From positions 1 through 64,000 of the forward strand of contig JBAOKB010000174.1 of assembly GCA_037044905.1 (NCBI GenBank): a stretch of DNA of 64,000 nt, in the 5' to 3' direction. Position 1 is the stretch's first letter. The number at the start of each line of letters is the position of its first letter. Below the pieces are notes generated by a model. The model had not been told where the DNA came from. It saw nothing but the letters and a program-made list of their open reading frames with translations, and searched no databases. The translations under genes were made by a program, and so were the position numbers. The stretch comes from Hortaea werneckii (Eukaryota; Ascomycota; Dothideomycetes; Mycosphaerellales; Teratosphaeriaceae). Shown in pieces: positions 10,393 through 20,916 of this stretch.

Positions 10393-11476
10393 TCATACCC
10401 TTCCTGCTCTGCCAGCCTGAATGATCTCACCCGTATGTGGATCGTCCTTCCTCAACACCGGCCATCCCATTCCATCAGCCTTAGCTAGAGTCAGCTCTAG
10501 CTTCGTGCCCATAATCTTATAACTGCTCTTCTCCGGTACGATAGGCCCGAAGGTAACCATGCTCGTCTGATACCGCGTCTTATCCGCAGTGTGAAGGTCA
10601 AGCTCCACCGTATTCGCCGCCGCGAACTCGACCTTACTCCTCTCCTTGTCGATCTTCTTCAGATACAAACTGGCTATGACCGAGGTCGCGGTCTGGTAGA
10701 AATCGTTCCGGATGTCTTTGATCGTCTCCTCGGCGCCCTCTTCCTTCTTCTTGCCGACAAAGAGATGGTTGCCCTTTGTTTTGCAGCCAGGCATCTTCAT
10801 GAACTCATCGAACTCGAGCACGCGCTTCTTACAGCACGAGTACCCTTTGCTGCCTTCGTGGAAGATGGGAATCCCAGGGTGGTGGACACACTCCTCGCCA
10901 TCTCTGCTCTGACCGGCTTTGTAGGTTGCCCCGCAGCCTCTTCGCTTGCAGGTTGCTCCGTCTGGAATGGGCAGGCTCGGGTCGTCATCTTCCTCCTCTG
11001 GCGGAGCCGGCGAAGGGCTTGGTTTAGGTGCTTGTGCGCCTATTGGCTGACGTGCTACCGCCGGCTGAGCATCCTCTTGCTCTTTCTTCACCTTGTTGGC
11101 TTCTAGCTTCGCATCGACTTCCTCGTTGCTCGGTTGCGGCTCGGGTGCGGGAGTGTCATCGACCGTACTGTGCTTGCCAGTCGTGCATGGCGGGATGTTC
11201 ATAAACTCATCGAACGTGAGCACTCGCGGCTTGCAACATTTCCAGCCTGTTAGGGGATATCAATGCTTTGCTCGATCAAGGGTATAACGCAGCCACAGTG
11301 AGGCAGACCGACCTTTCTGTCCCTCGTGAAAGACTGGTGGACCAGCTACGGGTTGTTAGTGTCGGGGGGTACATTGATGGCTTGAAGTTCTGCAGTGGCG
11401 TACGGTGGTAAGTGCATGGCTCTTCTGGATCGGTGAAGAGCTTATTGCAGCCTTTGTGAACGCACTTTTGAGCCAT
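10393..11476 (-). CDS. CHORD and CS domain co-chaperone (RAR1/CHP1-like)
   Basis: Two-CHORD, one-CS protein of the CHP1/melusin/RAR1 class, an Hsp90 co-chaperone working with Sgt1. Three exons: 11476-11404, 11345-11313 and 11246-10393, giving 319 aa. The first CHORD is split over all three: CVHKGCNKLFTDPEEPCTYH, then PGPPVFHEGQK, then GWKCCKPRVLTFDEFMN. The second CHORD (about residues 143-205) has CKRRGC...CVHHPGIPIFHEGSKGYSCCKKRV. A CS (p23-like) domain fills about residues 215-310. A Pro/Glu-rich linker joins the CHORDs. The 33-nt middle exon is confirmed by the exact rebuilding of the zinc-binding YHPG...FHEG signature. Fungal homologues are conserved and not tied to plant-type immunity. 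Confidence 0.93.
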
Positions 11477-11749
11477 AACGGTATACTTGGTGGAAGCGTT
11501 TCTCCAATGGCAACGGGATACACAAAACTCGAACAGAGAAGCAAGACGGCGCCCGCAAGAATTAAACGTCACATCTTCTAGAACCGTCGGCGATAAAGCC
11601 GCTAAATGCCGAATCCATACCGTGCTTTTCGCGTTCGAGACGCGTCTGATACCTTCGCTAACCCCCTATATTGTTGGCTTTTCACACCCGTCACCCATTC
11701 ACTAGACGCCTCCGGGGCGGAATCGACATGCCTGAACTGGCTGAGCCGA

Positions 11750-12766
11750 CTAGAGACGCGCGCTTCTCACGTCCTTGGCCATCTCCATCTTGACCTTGTC
11801 CCAAGATGTTCTCCCATGAAATGCCCAGAAGCCTGGATCACGGTCCTGTTGAGCCATGCTGCTATGGAAAATCTCCATGCTCACCCAGCCGCTCCATCCG
11901 AGCTCTATTAACCAAGTCCTGATAATGTCTGTCATGGGCAGGTATGCACCAAGTGACTTCTGGTAAGGGAAGCATCTGCCTTTCGAACACCAATACCAGC
12001 TCGGATGCTTGCCAGCTTCGCGGAGCTGAGCAATTGTGACTGGAGGCTGAGCCAACGCAGCATCACTCAGCTGTACAAACGAGACATCTTCTGCCTTCAT
12101 GAGGCGAAGCGTTTCGAACAATGACCGTTCCACCGCGGCATCACCACCTGGGATCCTTCCATCTGGTGAGCTACAATCCCCCCATAACTTGGTCAGGATG
12201 TGATATGTATCCAGGCAGAGTTTGAAATTGGGACGACCGACTCTTCTTTTGATATGAAGAGCATGCTGCCAGGTATCGCTTCTTACGCTCCAAGCCATGG
12301 GCTCATATGCGATCTCGACAGTAGATTCGTCAGATCCAAAGCGCGGTAGGCCACAATCCGCCAACAGTCGAAGCTGATGGACAATTTCATCTTCCGACAC
12401 CAACAGCGAAGCATCTTCGAACGATGCCGGTACCTGGAGAATCGGCGCTCCAACGATTCTTGCGATGCGAATCCACTCAATCGCTTTTCTCATGCGCAGG
12501 CTTAAAGACGTCTGCGAACCTTCCCAGTTCTCAAGTGCCGCAACGCTGATAATGGCCAAATCCATGCCGTCGCAATGGGCTTTGAATCTTACAGCATGAT
12601 CCTCAAGTGTCTGTCCTGCGTCGATAGCTGCTTTTTCCAGATCACCCATCACTAGTTCTAGTCCTTGAAAGCCATTTTCCGCTGCTGCATTCGCCTTGTC
12701 GAACAGAGTGTGATTGTCATGCCACCCTAGTGAGACCGAAGATATGGCAAGCTTGTGTTTCTCCAT
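11750..12766 (-). CDS. 3-dehydroshikimate dehydratase-like TIM-barrel enzyme
   Basis: A 338-aa member of the AP-endonuclease-2/xylose-isomerase-like TIM-barrel superfamily, closest in layout to fungal 3-dehydroshikimate dehydratases (qa-4 type), which make protocatechuate. The start MEKHKLAISSVSLG matches the first beta strand; the frame extends 73 codons upstream but that part lacks family character. Candidate metal ligands fit the dehydratase pattern: E155 (AYEPMAW), D186 (LCLDTYHI), Q232 (FVQLSDA) and E298 (SMEIFHSS). It is head to head with the PhyH dioxygenase gene over a 363-bp promoter holding an inverted CGGAA repeat. The exact substrate is not proven; sugar isomerases share the fold. 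Confidence 0.8.
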   Translation of the reverse strand: MEKHKLAISSVSLGWHDNHTLFDKANAAAENGFQGLELVMGDLEKAAIDAGQTLEDHAVRFKAHCDGMDLAIISVAALENWEGSQTSLSLRMRKAIEWIRIARIVGAPILQVPASFEDASLLVSEDEIVHQLRLLADCGLPRFGSDESTVEIAYEPMAWSVRSDTWQHALHIKRRVGRPNFKLCLDTYHILTKLWGDCSSPDGRIPGGDAAVERSLFETLRLMKAEDVSFVQLSDAALAQPPVTIAQLREAGKHPSWYWCSKGRCFPYQKSLGAYLPMTDIIRTWLIELGWSGWVSMEIFHSSMAQQDRDPGFWAFHGRTSWDKVKMEMAKDVRSARL

Positions 12767-12871
12767 AGCCAGAATATCAGCAATGCGAGTATAGACCGAA
12801 TGTCGCATTCCACGGCTGCACTTTATGCTTACTCTCGAGCGGAAAACCTGCCTCCAAGTGACATGCTTGAA

Positions 12872-12887
12872 CGGAAGTCGATTTCCG
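12872..12887. promoter_or_regulatory. CGGAA-N6-TTCCG inverted repeat, copy 1 (candidate Zn2Cys6 site)
   Basis: CGGAAGTCGATTTCCG, an inverted repeat with CGG and CCG half-sites 10 bp apart, the architecture bound by dimeric Zn2Cys6 factors. It lies 106 bp upstream of the dehydratase start and 243 bp upstream of the dioxygenase start. A second copy, 14 of 16 bases identical, lies in front of the adjacent Zn2Cys6 gene. Confidence 0.65.
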
Positions 12888-13129
12888 AAGGCGGGGTGGG
12901 CACCTGAAAGCAGACACCGACGCCACATACAATTACCTTCCAACCTCCGAGCCTGAGCTCTTTTCACATAGATGGCAGACTGCATGTTTGCTCAACAACC
13001 TAACCCTTGTAAGTGCTACAATACAGCGGAAAGAAAATGCGCACCCAAGCTAATACGCTTAAGGTCCCGCCATTGCCTCCTATCTAGGGTCTATACCGAT
13101 ACTAGCGACTTCACTGCCACAAAGAAATC

Positions 13130-14335
13130 ATGCCTAGCGCCACAGCGACAACAACAGCGCCGGCTGTCAAGTCAACGCGCCCAAGCCGTTACCGCTCCAA
13201 CGAAAAGCAAGATCTGGAAGCGTTTAAGAAGGCAGTGTCCAGACAGACGGATGCGGCCTTGTACCCAAATGCGGTCTCGGTGGCCAACAATGTTCCAATC
13301 TATAACGCTTCCAAGTTCGACCTATCTGACGACACTTTCGTTGAAACTATTACTGATGAGTTGTACGACGTCTTATCCGAAGGCCCAGGCGTCTACGTAC
13401 TGGAAAGATTCTACGAAGACGATGCCCTCCTTAACAGAATTAACGAAGTGTACAACAAGATCATCGAACGCGAAGCCGTCAATGGCGGAGGAGGCGATCA
13501 TTTTGCCGCCAAGGGATCTAACAGCCGCATCTGGAACTCCTTCTCAAAGCATGCCTTGGAAGACCCCGACAGCTTCTACCAATACTTCTCCAACCCGCTA
13601 TTCAAAGTCGTATGCGAGTCCTGGCTTGGACCTGCATTCCGCATGACGACGCAGGTGAATATTGTACGGCCAGGCGGCAAGCCGCAGACCAGCCATCGCG
13701 ATTACCATCTCGGCTTCCAGACGAAAGAGGCCTGTGCAAAGTGGCCCAAGTCGATGCACCACACCAGCGCGCTCTTGACGCTCCAAGGAGCAGTGGCGCA
13801 TTCTGACATGCCGCTCGAGAGCGGTCCTACGCGGGTCTTGCCTTACTCTCAGACATTCGCACCAGGCTTCATGGCGTACCGTGACCCGGACTTTGACGAA
13901 CACTTCCTCAAATCCTGGGTCAGCGTGCCACTGAAGAAAGGCGACGCGGTGTTCTTCAGCCCAGCGCTACACCACGCCGCTGGCGAGAACACGACGAAGG
14001 ATATCCATCGATCGAACAACCTGATCCAAGTCTCCTCAGCTTTTGGCAAGCCGATGGAAATCATCGACACTATGCCATTAGTTAATAAGACATGGGACAA
14101 GTTGCAAGCTGAGTACACGAAAAAGGGCGGCTTCACCCCTGAGATCGAGGCTTTCATCTGTAATTTGGGAGAGGGATACCCCTTTCCAACGAATCTTGAT
14201 CGCAGGCAGCCGGGTCCTGATGGGATGGCGCCCGAGAGCGAGCAAGAGTTGTTGCGTAGGGGGCTTCAGGAGGGCTGGTCGCGTGAGAGGATCATGCAGG
14301 AGTTTGCTGACATGCGGGAAGCGTCGAAGGCGTGA
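13130..14335 (+). CDS. phytanoyl-CoA dioxygenase (PhyH) family protein
   Basis: A 401-aa Fe(II)/2-oxoglutarate oxygenase of the PhyH family. The iron triad is visible as H189-x-D191 (SHRDYHLGF) and H281 or H282 (ALHHAAGEN); R294 (DIHRSN) is placed to bind 2-oxoglutarate. SGPTRVLPYS near residue 231 is the family turn motif, usually ending in SH, here SQ. There is no PTS2 or C-terminal SKL, so a peroxisomal phytanoyl-CoA role is unlikely; fungal members act on varied small molecules. It is a single exon starting 33 nt downstream of a stop in frame. It is paired head to head with the dehydratase-like gene and followed on the same strand by a Zn2Cys6 regulator. The substrate is unknown. Confidence 0.88.
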   Translation: MPSATATTTAPAVKSTRPSRYRSNEKQDLEAFKKAVSRQTDAALYPNAVSVANNVPIYNASKFDLSDDTFVETITDELYDVLSEGPGVYVLERFYEDDALLNRINEVYNKIIEREAVNGGGGDHFAAKGSNSRIWNSFSKHALEDPDSFYQYFSNPLFKVVCESWLGPAFRMTTQVNIVRPGGKPQTSHRDYHLGFQTKEACAKWPKSMHHTSALLTLQGAVAHSDMPLESGPTRVLPYSQTFAPGFMAYRDPDFDEHFLKSWVSVPLKKGDAVFFSPALHHAAGENTTKDIHRSNNLIQVSSAFGKPMEIIDTMPLVNKTWDKLQAEYTKKGGFTPEIEAFICNLGEGYPFPTNLDRRQPGPDGMAPESEQELLRRGLQEGWSRERIMQEFADMREASKA

Positions 14336-14796
14336 GAGCAAAGGACTGGTCTTTTGTCTTGAGTGGTCTAGATATTCTAGTATCTGCACCTCGATTGTAT
14401 TGTTGACCGGCCGGTTTACTTCCACGTCACTTCTTTTCTCTTCTTCTTTCAAATTCGATGGAATTTTCGTGCATGTGTCATCGAATGTAACAGGCCCTGT
14501 ATATGAAAATGGCAATTCTCATCAGCAAGACATCCTATAGCTGGCCCATGTTCGCCTACGGTGTTGCCTTGATTGCAGTCGGTCTCTCCGAATCTGGAAA
14601 TGCCGCCCCCAGAAAAGGAAGGTGCGGGGTCGCGGGGCGGCCGGAAATCGTTTTCCGACGTACTACGCTCCAGAAAGTCGTAGACTGCCACATAGGTACT
14701 ATCGAAAATGTGAGTCGACCTCGAGCCTTAGATGCAGTGCGGGAGAGAAGAATGTTCCGATCATCTTGCCATCCTTGTGGAAGCGGTGTCTGAAAT
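14336..14796 (+). promoter_or_regulatory. promoter region of the Zn2Cys6 regulator
   Basis: 461 bp between the dioxygenase stop and the regulator start. It holds a CCGGCCGG-type palindrome near 14408-14416 and the second CGGAA-N6-TTCCG element at 14642-14657. ORFs here are short and non-conserved. Confidence 0.5.
14642..14657. promoter_or_regulatory. CGGAA-N6-TTCCG inverted repeat, copy 2 (candidate autoregulatory site)
   Basis: CGGAAATCGTTTTCCG, 140 bp upstream of the Zn2Cys6 regulator start. Compared with the reverse complement of copy 1, the first nine bases (CGGAAATCG) are identical. Its presence before the regulator and before the two neighbouring enzyme genes suggests self-control and control of both enzymes by one factor. 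Confidence 0.6.
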
Positions 14797-17230
14797 ATGG
14801 ATGTGTCGACCAAAGCATCCGGCTCAGCACGCAAAAACGTAACCACAGCATGTAGAACGTGCCGAGACAGCAAAACCAAGGTAGAAAAGTGTTTTGGGTC
14901 TGTTTTGCGTGACATATGCTAACAGAGACTCAGTGCGATGGTGTCAAGCCAGAATGCACTCCATGCGTGAGGAGAGGTAGGGCGTGTGAATACGAAGCCC
15001 GTGAAGACAAGCGGCGGTCAGTCAATCATAGGCCGTTGTGGATCACTACATATTGCTCACATATTGCAGCGTACCATTAAGACCGGCGCTTCACATATTG
15101 CGCAAACGGGTTGACGACCTTATTGAAGCACTCGAGAAGGCCGGTGTGGAGCTTCCACCCTTGGTTTCAGAAGACCAGCATGTTGCGAATCGTGGTCTCG
15201 AAGCAGTCGGGCTGCCTGTTCTACGCTCAAATACCCGAGCACCTTCCGATCTTGGTATGCATGAGAGTCCAGGCTCTTTGCTGGACGCGAATGGGTCAAC
15301 TCCTGAGGTGTCCGTTCCACGTCATAGTCAGCAACACAATGAATTGCAGTTTCCGACGCCGACGACAAGCTGGGGACAGGTACATCCCGACATCATTGAC
15401 CATATGGACGACCAAATTGCCCTTGACGACTGGCCTACTATGACCTGGAACGAGACCGTCTCACCGGACTGGCCCTGGGTCCCGCTTTCTGATCAAGAGT
15501 TAGGTGTGTGCCTCCCCCGCCCAGATCCATCTGATCATGAAGCGCCAAATCAATTCATTTCGACCTCAGCTCAAACAGCGACTGGCTCTGATGAGGAAGA
15601 CGAAGAGAACCAGGATATAGTCAACCAGATCGCCGCGAGATTTGGCTCGCTTCAGTTGGCCCCAGATGGAAAACTTCGATACTTGGGTACACCAGCGAAC
15701 TTTCATCTGTTTGGAACTGGTCGTAGTGTAGCGGCAACTACAAATGCCCGCTCGCAGCGATTGGAAGGCAAACGCCTTTTACACAGGCTTGAACTCGACC
15801 AGGCAATAGACCCTTCACTTGAAAACCATCTCATAAAGATCTATTTCGCATGGCATAATGCCAGTCACGCAGTGATTGATGAGTCAACATTCTGGCTGGC
15901 ACGCCAGCAGCAAACGGAGATAGCAGAGGTAGCAGGAATTTATTCAGAAGTGCTTGTTAATGCCATGTGCGCGATAGGCGCGAGCTATGAATCACGCTAT
16001 CATCCGGACCTTGCGACGTTCCCGCGCACGTTGGCAGACTTCTTCGCGGAGCGAACAAAGACATTACTGGAGCTCGATCTTGACAGTCCCTCCGTTTCGA
16101 CCATTCAGGCGCTACTGCTGCTGAGCAGTCACGAAGCAGGGAACCAACGTATTGCTCGGTCATGGTTGTACGGGGGAATGGCGATGCGGTTGTGCTTCGA
16201 CATAGGCTTGCACATCGACACAACGCCCTACGTTGATCATGGAGTAATGTCCGCGACTGAATCGCAGGCTCGCCAAACGGCTTTCTGGGCGTCGTATGTC
16301 ATGAATTATCGAATGAGCTTCAGTTTGGGACGGCCTTTCACGCTCGATGGGTCTGAGATAACCGTCAAGAAGCCGACACCGGATACATTCTCCTATACGG
16401 AACTCTGGCATCCATACCCTCGTACAATCGCTCCCAATCCACAGTCGTCAGGAGGTCTGGCCTTATTGGACGTAATATCAGCCCAACGAATCAACCTCTG
16501 TGAAACAGTCGAACCGATTGCAAGGGCACTGTACGGTAACACCAGGATAACGCTCAAGACATTACAGGAGCACTCTGAGAGATCGGTCCATGCCATGTTG
16601 ACATGGAAGAAGAACCTGCCACCAAGCCTGCACGTCCGAGCTGACTACGCCGAAGACGTCGTCCCCCAAGTTCTCGTCTTGCATCTGGAGTATCACTATC
16701 TCCAAATACTCGTCCACAGACCATGGACGTCACGTCGACATCAGCCGGTTCCTGCCCAGGGTCCAGGGTACCGACATGCTCGGAAAATGTGCATCGACTC
16801 TGCTTGCGACATGGCGAAAATCCTTGCCGTCTTTGAACGGCAATTTGGTCTCACGCGCCTCGACGTTGAGACTGCTCAAGTTCTGCCCTCGGCGGCGTTG
16901 ATCTTGACCTTCGCTACCGTCTCACAAACACACGTGGAACAGCGGCAGATGTTGGAGGCCAGTACAGCAAATGAGAAGGAAAGCTCCAACGGGATGATTA
17001 TTTCGCATCTGAACACGCTTTTTCGGGCCTTAGATGAACTCGGCGGGAGGCATAGTAGCGCAAAAGACCATCTTGAGAGCCTTTTGGTGATCCAACAGAA
17101 ATGGAACGACATGCACAAGCAACAAACAAGTCGTAGTAAAAAGCGTAGAGATGCGAATGCGCCGCCGAGAACAGACATTCTCAGAGCGGCAAAGCGAAGC
17201 AAGGTCACAGAAGGGACCTCGCTTGATTGA
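14797..17230 (+). CDS. Zn(II)2Cys6 transcription factor with fungal_trans domain
   Basis: A 775-aa nuclear regulator in three exons: 14797-14880, 14934-15016 and 15070-17230. The splices rebuild a perfect binuclear zinc cluster, C19-x2-C22-x6-C29-x6-C36-x2-C39-x6-C46 (CRTCRDSKTK / CDGVKPECTPC). A basic linker leads into a heptad segment (ALHILRKRVDDLIEALEKAG), a likely coiled-coil dimer interface. A fungal_trans middle homology region (KIYFAWHNASHAVIDESTFW onward) covers about residues 300-510, and a basic tail (SRSKKRRDAN) near 755 may be a nuclear localisation signal. Its target genes are not known from homology. The two CGGAA-N6-TTCCG elements at its own and its neighbours' promoters suggest local targets. 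Confidence 0.93.
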
Positions 17231-18080
17231 ACTTCTCTCCACATCAAGTGGATTAGCATCTCAGAGCGCAGTGCTCTTTTGCATAATGACCACTCAGCCC
17301 TTTTGCTTTTAACAAGGCTTTCTTCCCGTTCAGTCACACTCTCTCGAGACTCCCTAGAGAGCATTGCGTTGCCAGCATCCCTTGACACCTCGGCAAGTCG
17401 CATCTCAGCTTTCCGCACGAACATGGTGTTCCCGGAGGGCAACAAGTCCATGTACTTCCAACTCCTGCTTGTTCTTTAAGCCTTCGAGGGGAAGTAACCT
17501 TGACCGTGTGTAGCCGCCAGAAATCTAGTGAAAATGGCGGGACTTGGCCTGGAAATGTCCTGTGGATAATGAAGACCCGCGATGTTGTAATATATTGCTG
17601 GAAGTCTCATGATGAAAGCACATATGTGCGTTTTCGTCTATAAATCGGCCATGTGCGGTAGCCAAGAGGGAAGGGTTTTGGGGGTGAGCAAAGGAATTAC
17701 CCAACCCATGCATCCTCATCCGGGAATGCCAAGATTGCGCAGAACCATAGTCGAGGTAGGTCTTCTCAGAGCGAATTGCTCTGAAGGCTTGGATGCGACC
17801 CAATAAGCATCACTTAATGCGAGGCCAACCCTTGCAAAGCAATAACTGATCCAATGAATTTTCAATTGGTCGAAGGTCGGGCAAGGTGGAGTTACATGTC
17901 TTGCACTCCATTGTGGTTGCATTCTCGATTTGGTGACGATCCACGTAATGGTAGGAGTCCACTGTCGCAACCACCCCACACGTGCCAAACCATTCAGAAG
18001 TCGAAATGCGCATGCTGGAACAGCGAAGGCGAGTGGTAGCATTGCTTTGCCATGATCAAAGCCAAAGAGGACCTCCCCTT
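17231..18080. other. intergenic region between convergent genes
   Basis: 850 bp between the Zn2Cys6 gene and the 3' end of VPS37. It contains only short unconvincing ORFs and no repeat or RNA gene that I could recognise. Confidence 0.5.
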
Positions 18081-18857
18081 TCACCGCCATCCACCCACCC
18101 TCCCCTCATCCCAACGCTCCTTCCTCTCATGTCTCAAGAACCCCACTTTCCTCCCCTCCCGCACACGACGCACGAAATCCGTCAATTCCCGCTCACTGGC
18201 AACACCGCCCTCGTCTAGCCAGCTCTCCTCCAGACTTTGAAGCAGCTGGTCTTGCTCCTGCACGCTGCCTGAGAGCCGCTGGTAGAGCGCCATCGGGCTG
18301 AAGCCGCTCAGCGCATCTTCCGTCTCGGCTAACTTCGTCCGGTGTTGTTGCTCCAGCGCACGTAAAGCGAGTAGGCGAGATTGCACAGCCTCTCTTTGCT
18401 GGGCAAGCCGAGTCTCAAGCTCCAGAAGAGATGTGGCAAGCTGGAGATTGGACTCGATTAGGGGACGCAGAGCTTGATGGGAGGCGGGAACGGCAGGGTG
18501 TTGAGTCTCAGGTGCATCGAGGAGAGCGGCCTGCAAGGAGGGGTCCTGAAGCAGAGCATGGAGGTCGGTGGTGTTCTTCTCTTTAAGGGTCTCGGGTAAC
18601 CAGTTTGAGTCGATGGTAGGGATGGACGGGAGAGCAGGTTGTTGTTGGGTGCCCTGGCCCTGATTTCCGTCGAGTTCAGAAGGCCCACTTTGCTGCGGTG
18701 CGCCTGGCGGTGGGGGAGGGAGCGGCGGGCCACGAGCTGGGGTGGAGGATCCCGAGGGCTTTGGTGGAGGTGGGGGCGGCGTGGCTGAATAGAAGTGATG
18801 CGGAGGTTGCTGGGGCTGCGGAGAGTAGATCTGGCCGGACACGGGAGTGTATGACAT
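18081..18857 (-). CDS. VPS37: ESCRT-I subunit Vps37 (Mod(r) domain)
   Basis: ESCRT-I component acting at endosomes in sorting of ubiquitinated cargo to multivesicular bodies. It is a single exon of 258 aa. The first 75 residues are Pro/Gln-rich (PPPPPPKPSGS, PPLPPPPPG), as in other fungal Vps37 proteins. The Mod(r) coiled-coil domain covers about residues 90-240: LHALLQDPSLQAALLDAP, then a long helix (SNLQLATSLLELETRLAQQR) and the closing SWLDEGGVASERELTDFVR signature. Family length and order fit. No intron signals interrupt the frame. Confidence 0.9.
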   Translation of the reverse strand: MSYTPVSGQIYSPQPQQPPHHFYSATPPPPPPKPSGSSTPARGPPLPPPPPGAPQQSGPSELDGNQGQGTQQQPALPSIPTIDSNWLPETLKEKNTTDLHALLQDPSLQAALLDAPETQHPAVPASHQALRPLIESNLQLATSLLELETRLAQQREAVQSRLLALRALEQQHRTKLAETEDALSGFSPMALYQRLSGSVQEQDQLLQSLEESWLDEGGVASERELTDFVRRVREGRKVGFLRHERKERWDEGRVGGWR

Positions 18858-19117
18858 GGCGAAGTGCTATCGTTGGCGACGATGCAGCCTCTCAAATGGA
18901 TAGTAAATAAGCGTGAGCTTTCTAATGATGTAGGCTGCTTGTCTAGTATTAGTTGACATGTGAAAGCGTCCGGTCGGACTTCGGCATCAAAGGCTCCGTC
19001 CTCTTGTCTCCTACGATATCACGCAGAGCATTCAACAGGAGATGGCTTGCCGCCGATTTCAATTTACACTTCCCAAGATCCTATAGATACCTGTAACACT
19101 CCTGGTGCGAGTCAATC

Positions 19118-19505
19118 ATGAGACCGACAGCAGTCTTGTTGCAACACGCTTTACGCCTTACCTTCTTCACACGCCCCAATTGCATGCTATGCACCGAGGC
19201 TAAGGATGTCCTGTCCAAAGTGTGGGATCGTAGGCATTTTGAATACGACGAGATCGATGTGATGCAAGCAGCAAGCAAGGAGTGGAGGAATCTCTACGAA
19301 TTTGATACGCCCGTGGTAAGATCATCGATTGCGTAACATGTTTACCCAACGCAGGGTGACTGAAACGAAACAGGTGCATTTCGACAAGACACGAGACCTC
19401 AATCAGACGACAGGAACAACGGCGAAAGCTCGCAAACTCATGCACCGTTTCACAGAAGCCGAAGTAGAAGCTGCAATGAATGCTGTGGAACAGATTGAAA
19501 AGTGA
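19118..19505 (+). CDS. glutaredoxin-like small protein (DUF836 / YDR286C type)
   Basis: Two exons (19118-19315 and 19374-19505) give 109 aa. The thioredoxin-fold start LTFFTRPNCMLCTEAKDVL carries a CxxC pair (C28-M-L-C31) in the glutaredoxin position. The cis-Pro strand is YEFDTPV at the splice junction, followed by VHFDKTRDL. Length and motifs match the fungal glutaredoxin-like family that includes budding-yeast YDR286C, whose role is unproven. The 58-nt intron is GT-AG. It lies 150 bp upstream of the aldolase gene on the same strand. Confidence 0.85.
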
Positions 19506-19655
19506 GGTGAATGCTGGGCCAATCTCCTTCCTAATCAGGACTAAAGCTGGTACTGCCGAGCAAGGGCGGGGAAGCCTTCCGACCTCTGCTTTCAGATAAC
19601 CTCGTTGTATGTGAAAGTGTCGACTCGCCCTCGACCTTAGGAACAAGGGACCATC

Positions 19656-20497
19656 ATGCAGGCAGCCAATCGTCTCCAGAGAGTATTGAAGACGGGCAAG
19701 ACTGCTTTTGGAGGATGGCAGGTGAGCAACTCGAAAATGAGCACAAGATATCCTCGTAATGTATGCTCATATTTCGCAAGATGCTCCCAGGGGCCAATCT
19801 CAGCCGGACCATTGCACGAACTCCCAACCTCGATTGGATCTGCGTCGACACTGAGCATGGCAACATTTCCGACGATTCTATGCATGAATGCGTCGCCGCC
19901 ATAGCCGCTTGTGGCGTATCGCCAGTCGTTCGAGTACCGGAAGGCCAGCACTGGATGATCAAACGAGCACTTGACGCTGGCGCCCATGGCCTGATGGTCC
20001 CATTAGTTCGCTCGGTCGAAGATGCGAAGAATATAGTCAAGTACTCCAAATTTCCGCCTCGCGGGACTAGAGGTATGGGAAGCCCGTTCTCAATGGAGAA
20101 GTTCTCGCCTGAGATTACGCAGATGCAGTATTTCCAGGAGGCAAACGATGCTACGGTAGTCATACTTCAGATTGAGACCGCCAAGGCCCTAGAGAATGTG
20201 CGAAGAATCGCAGCCGTTCCTGGTGTTGATGTCCTGCTGGTCGGACCCTTTGATCTGGGAAACAGCATTGGTCACCCTATCATGCAGGCAGAGATGGACC
20301 CTGAGCTTCACAAGGCTGTTGGTGAAATTCATTCGGCGGCCCAGGAATCTGGCAAGTGTTCTGCTATCTACTGTCGAGACGGAGTCCAGGCGAGGCATTA
20401 TGCCGATCAAGGCTTCAACATGTGTAGTGCTATGACTGACGCTGTCGCGTTGAAGAAGGCATTTTGTGAGGCCTTCGAGGCTGCCAAAAGTGGTTAA
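19656..20497 (+). CDS. HpcH/HpaI-family class II aldolase
   Basis: A 260-aa aldolase of the HpcH/HpaI family, which cleaves 2-keto-3-deoxy acids or 4-hydroxy-2-oxoacids to pyruvate plus an aldehyde. Two exons, 19656-19721 and 19781-20497, join as FGGWQ/MLPGANLSRTIA, matching the family start. DWICVDTEHGN carries the substrate-side His/Glu region; the metal ligands are a Glu (VILQIETAKALEN) and an Asp (VGPFDLGNSIG). GTRGMGSPFSMEKFS matches the substrate loop. Fungal members are poorly characterised; sugar-acid or aromatic catabolism is plausible. The intron is 59 nt. The same strand carries the glutaredoxin-like gene just upstream. Confidence 0.9.
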
Positions 20498-20916
20498 ACG
20501 CATGCAGGAATGCAAGCTACCGAGAAAAAAAGTGTTGGAAAAAATGACCTCCCCTGGAGCAGCGTTTCGAGAATCGTCGGTGGAGGGGGAAAGCGCTAGT
20601 CAGGTGGCGCAAATTATATGCATGATGCATATAGGCAACGCAAACTTCACTTTGTTTCACATACACATCTTGTAAAAGGCACTTTCATGACCACAATGCT
20701 CTCATTTGAGGACCCTATCGGTTCTAGTTGTATCGAGATTTGGCGAGCAATCAGATGACCGGTCCGAAATAAGCAGCGCTTCAGCCAGATCGAACATCTG
20801 AAAAGCACTATCGATCTCGCAGAGGGAATAGGATCTTGTCCAAACCATTCAACTCCCACATCTTCGGTCCTCTCCTCCTCAGGACTGTGCATCATTCCTC
20901 AGCAGCACATTGTACA
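20498..20916. other. intergenic region
   Basis: 419 bp after the aldolase gene. It contains near-palindromic ATGCATGATGCAT at about 20618-20630. The frame of the next gene is open here, back to an ATG at 20836, but that part has no conserved character. Confidence 0.4.
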
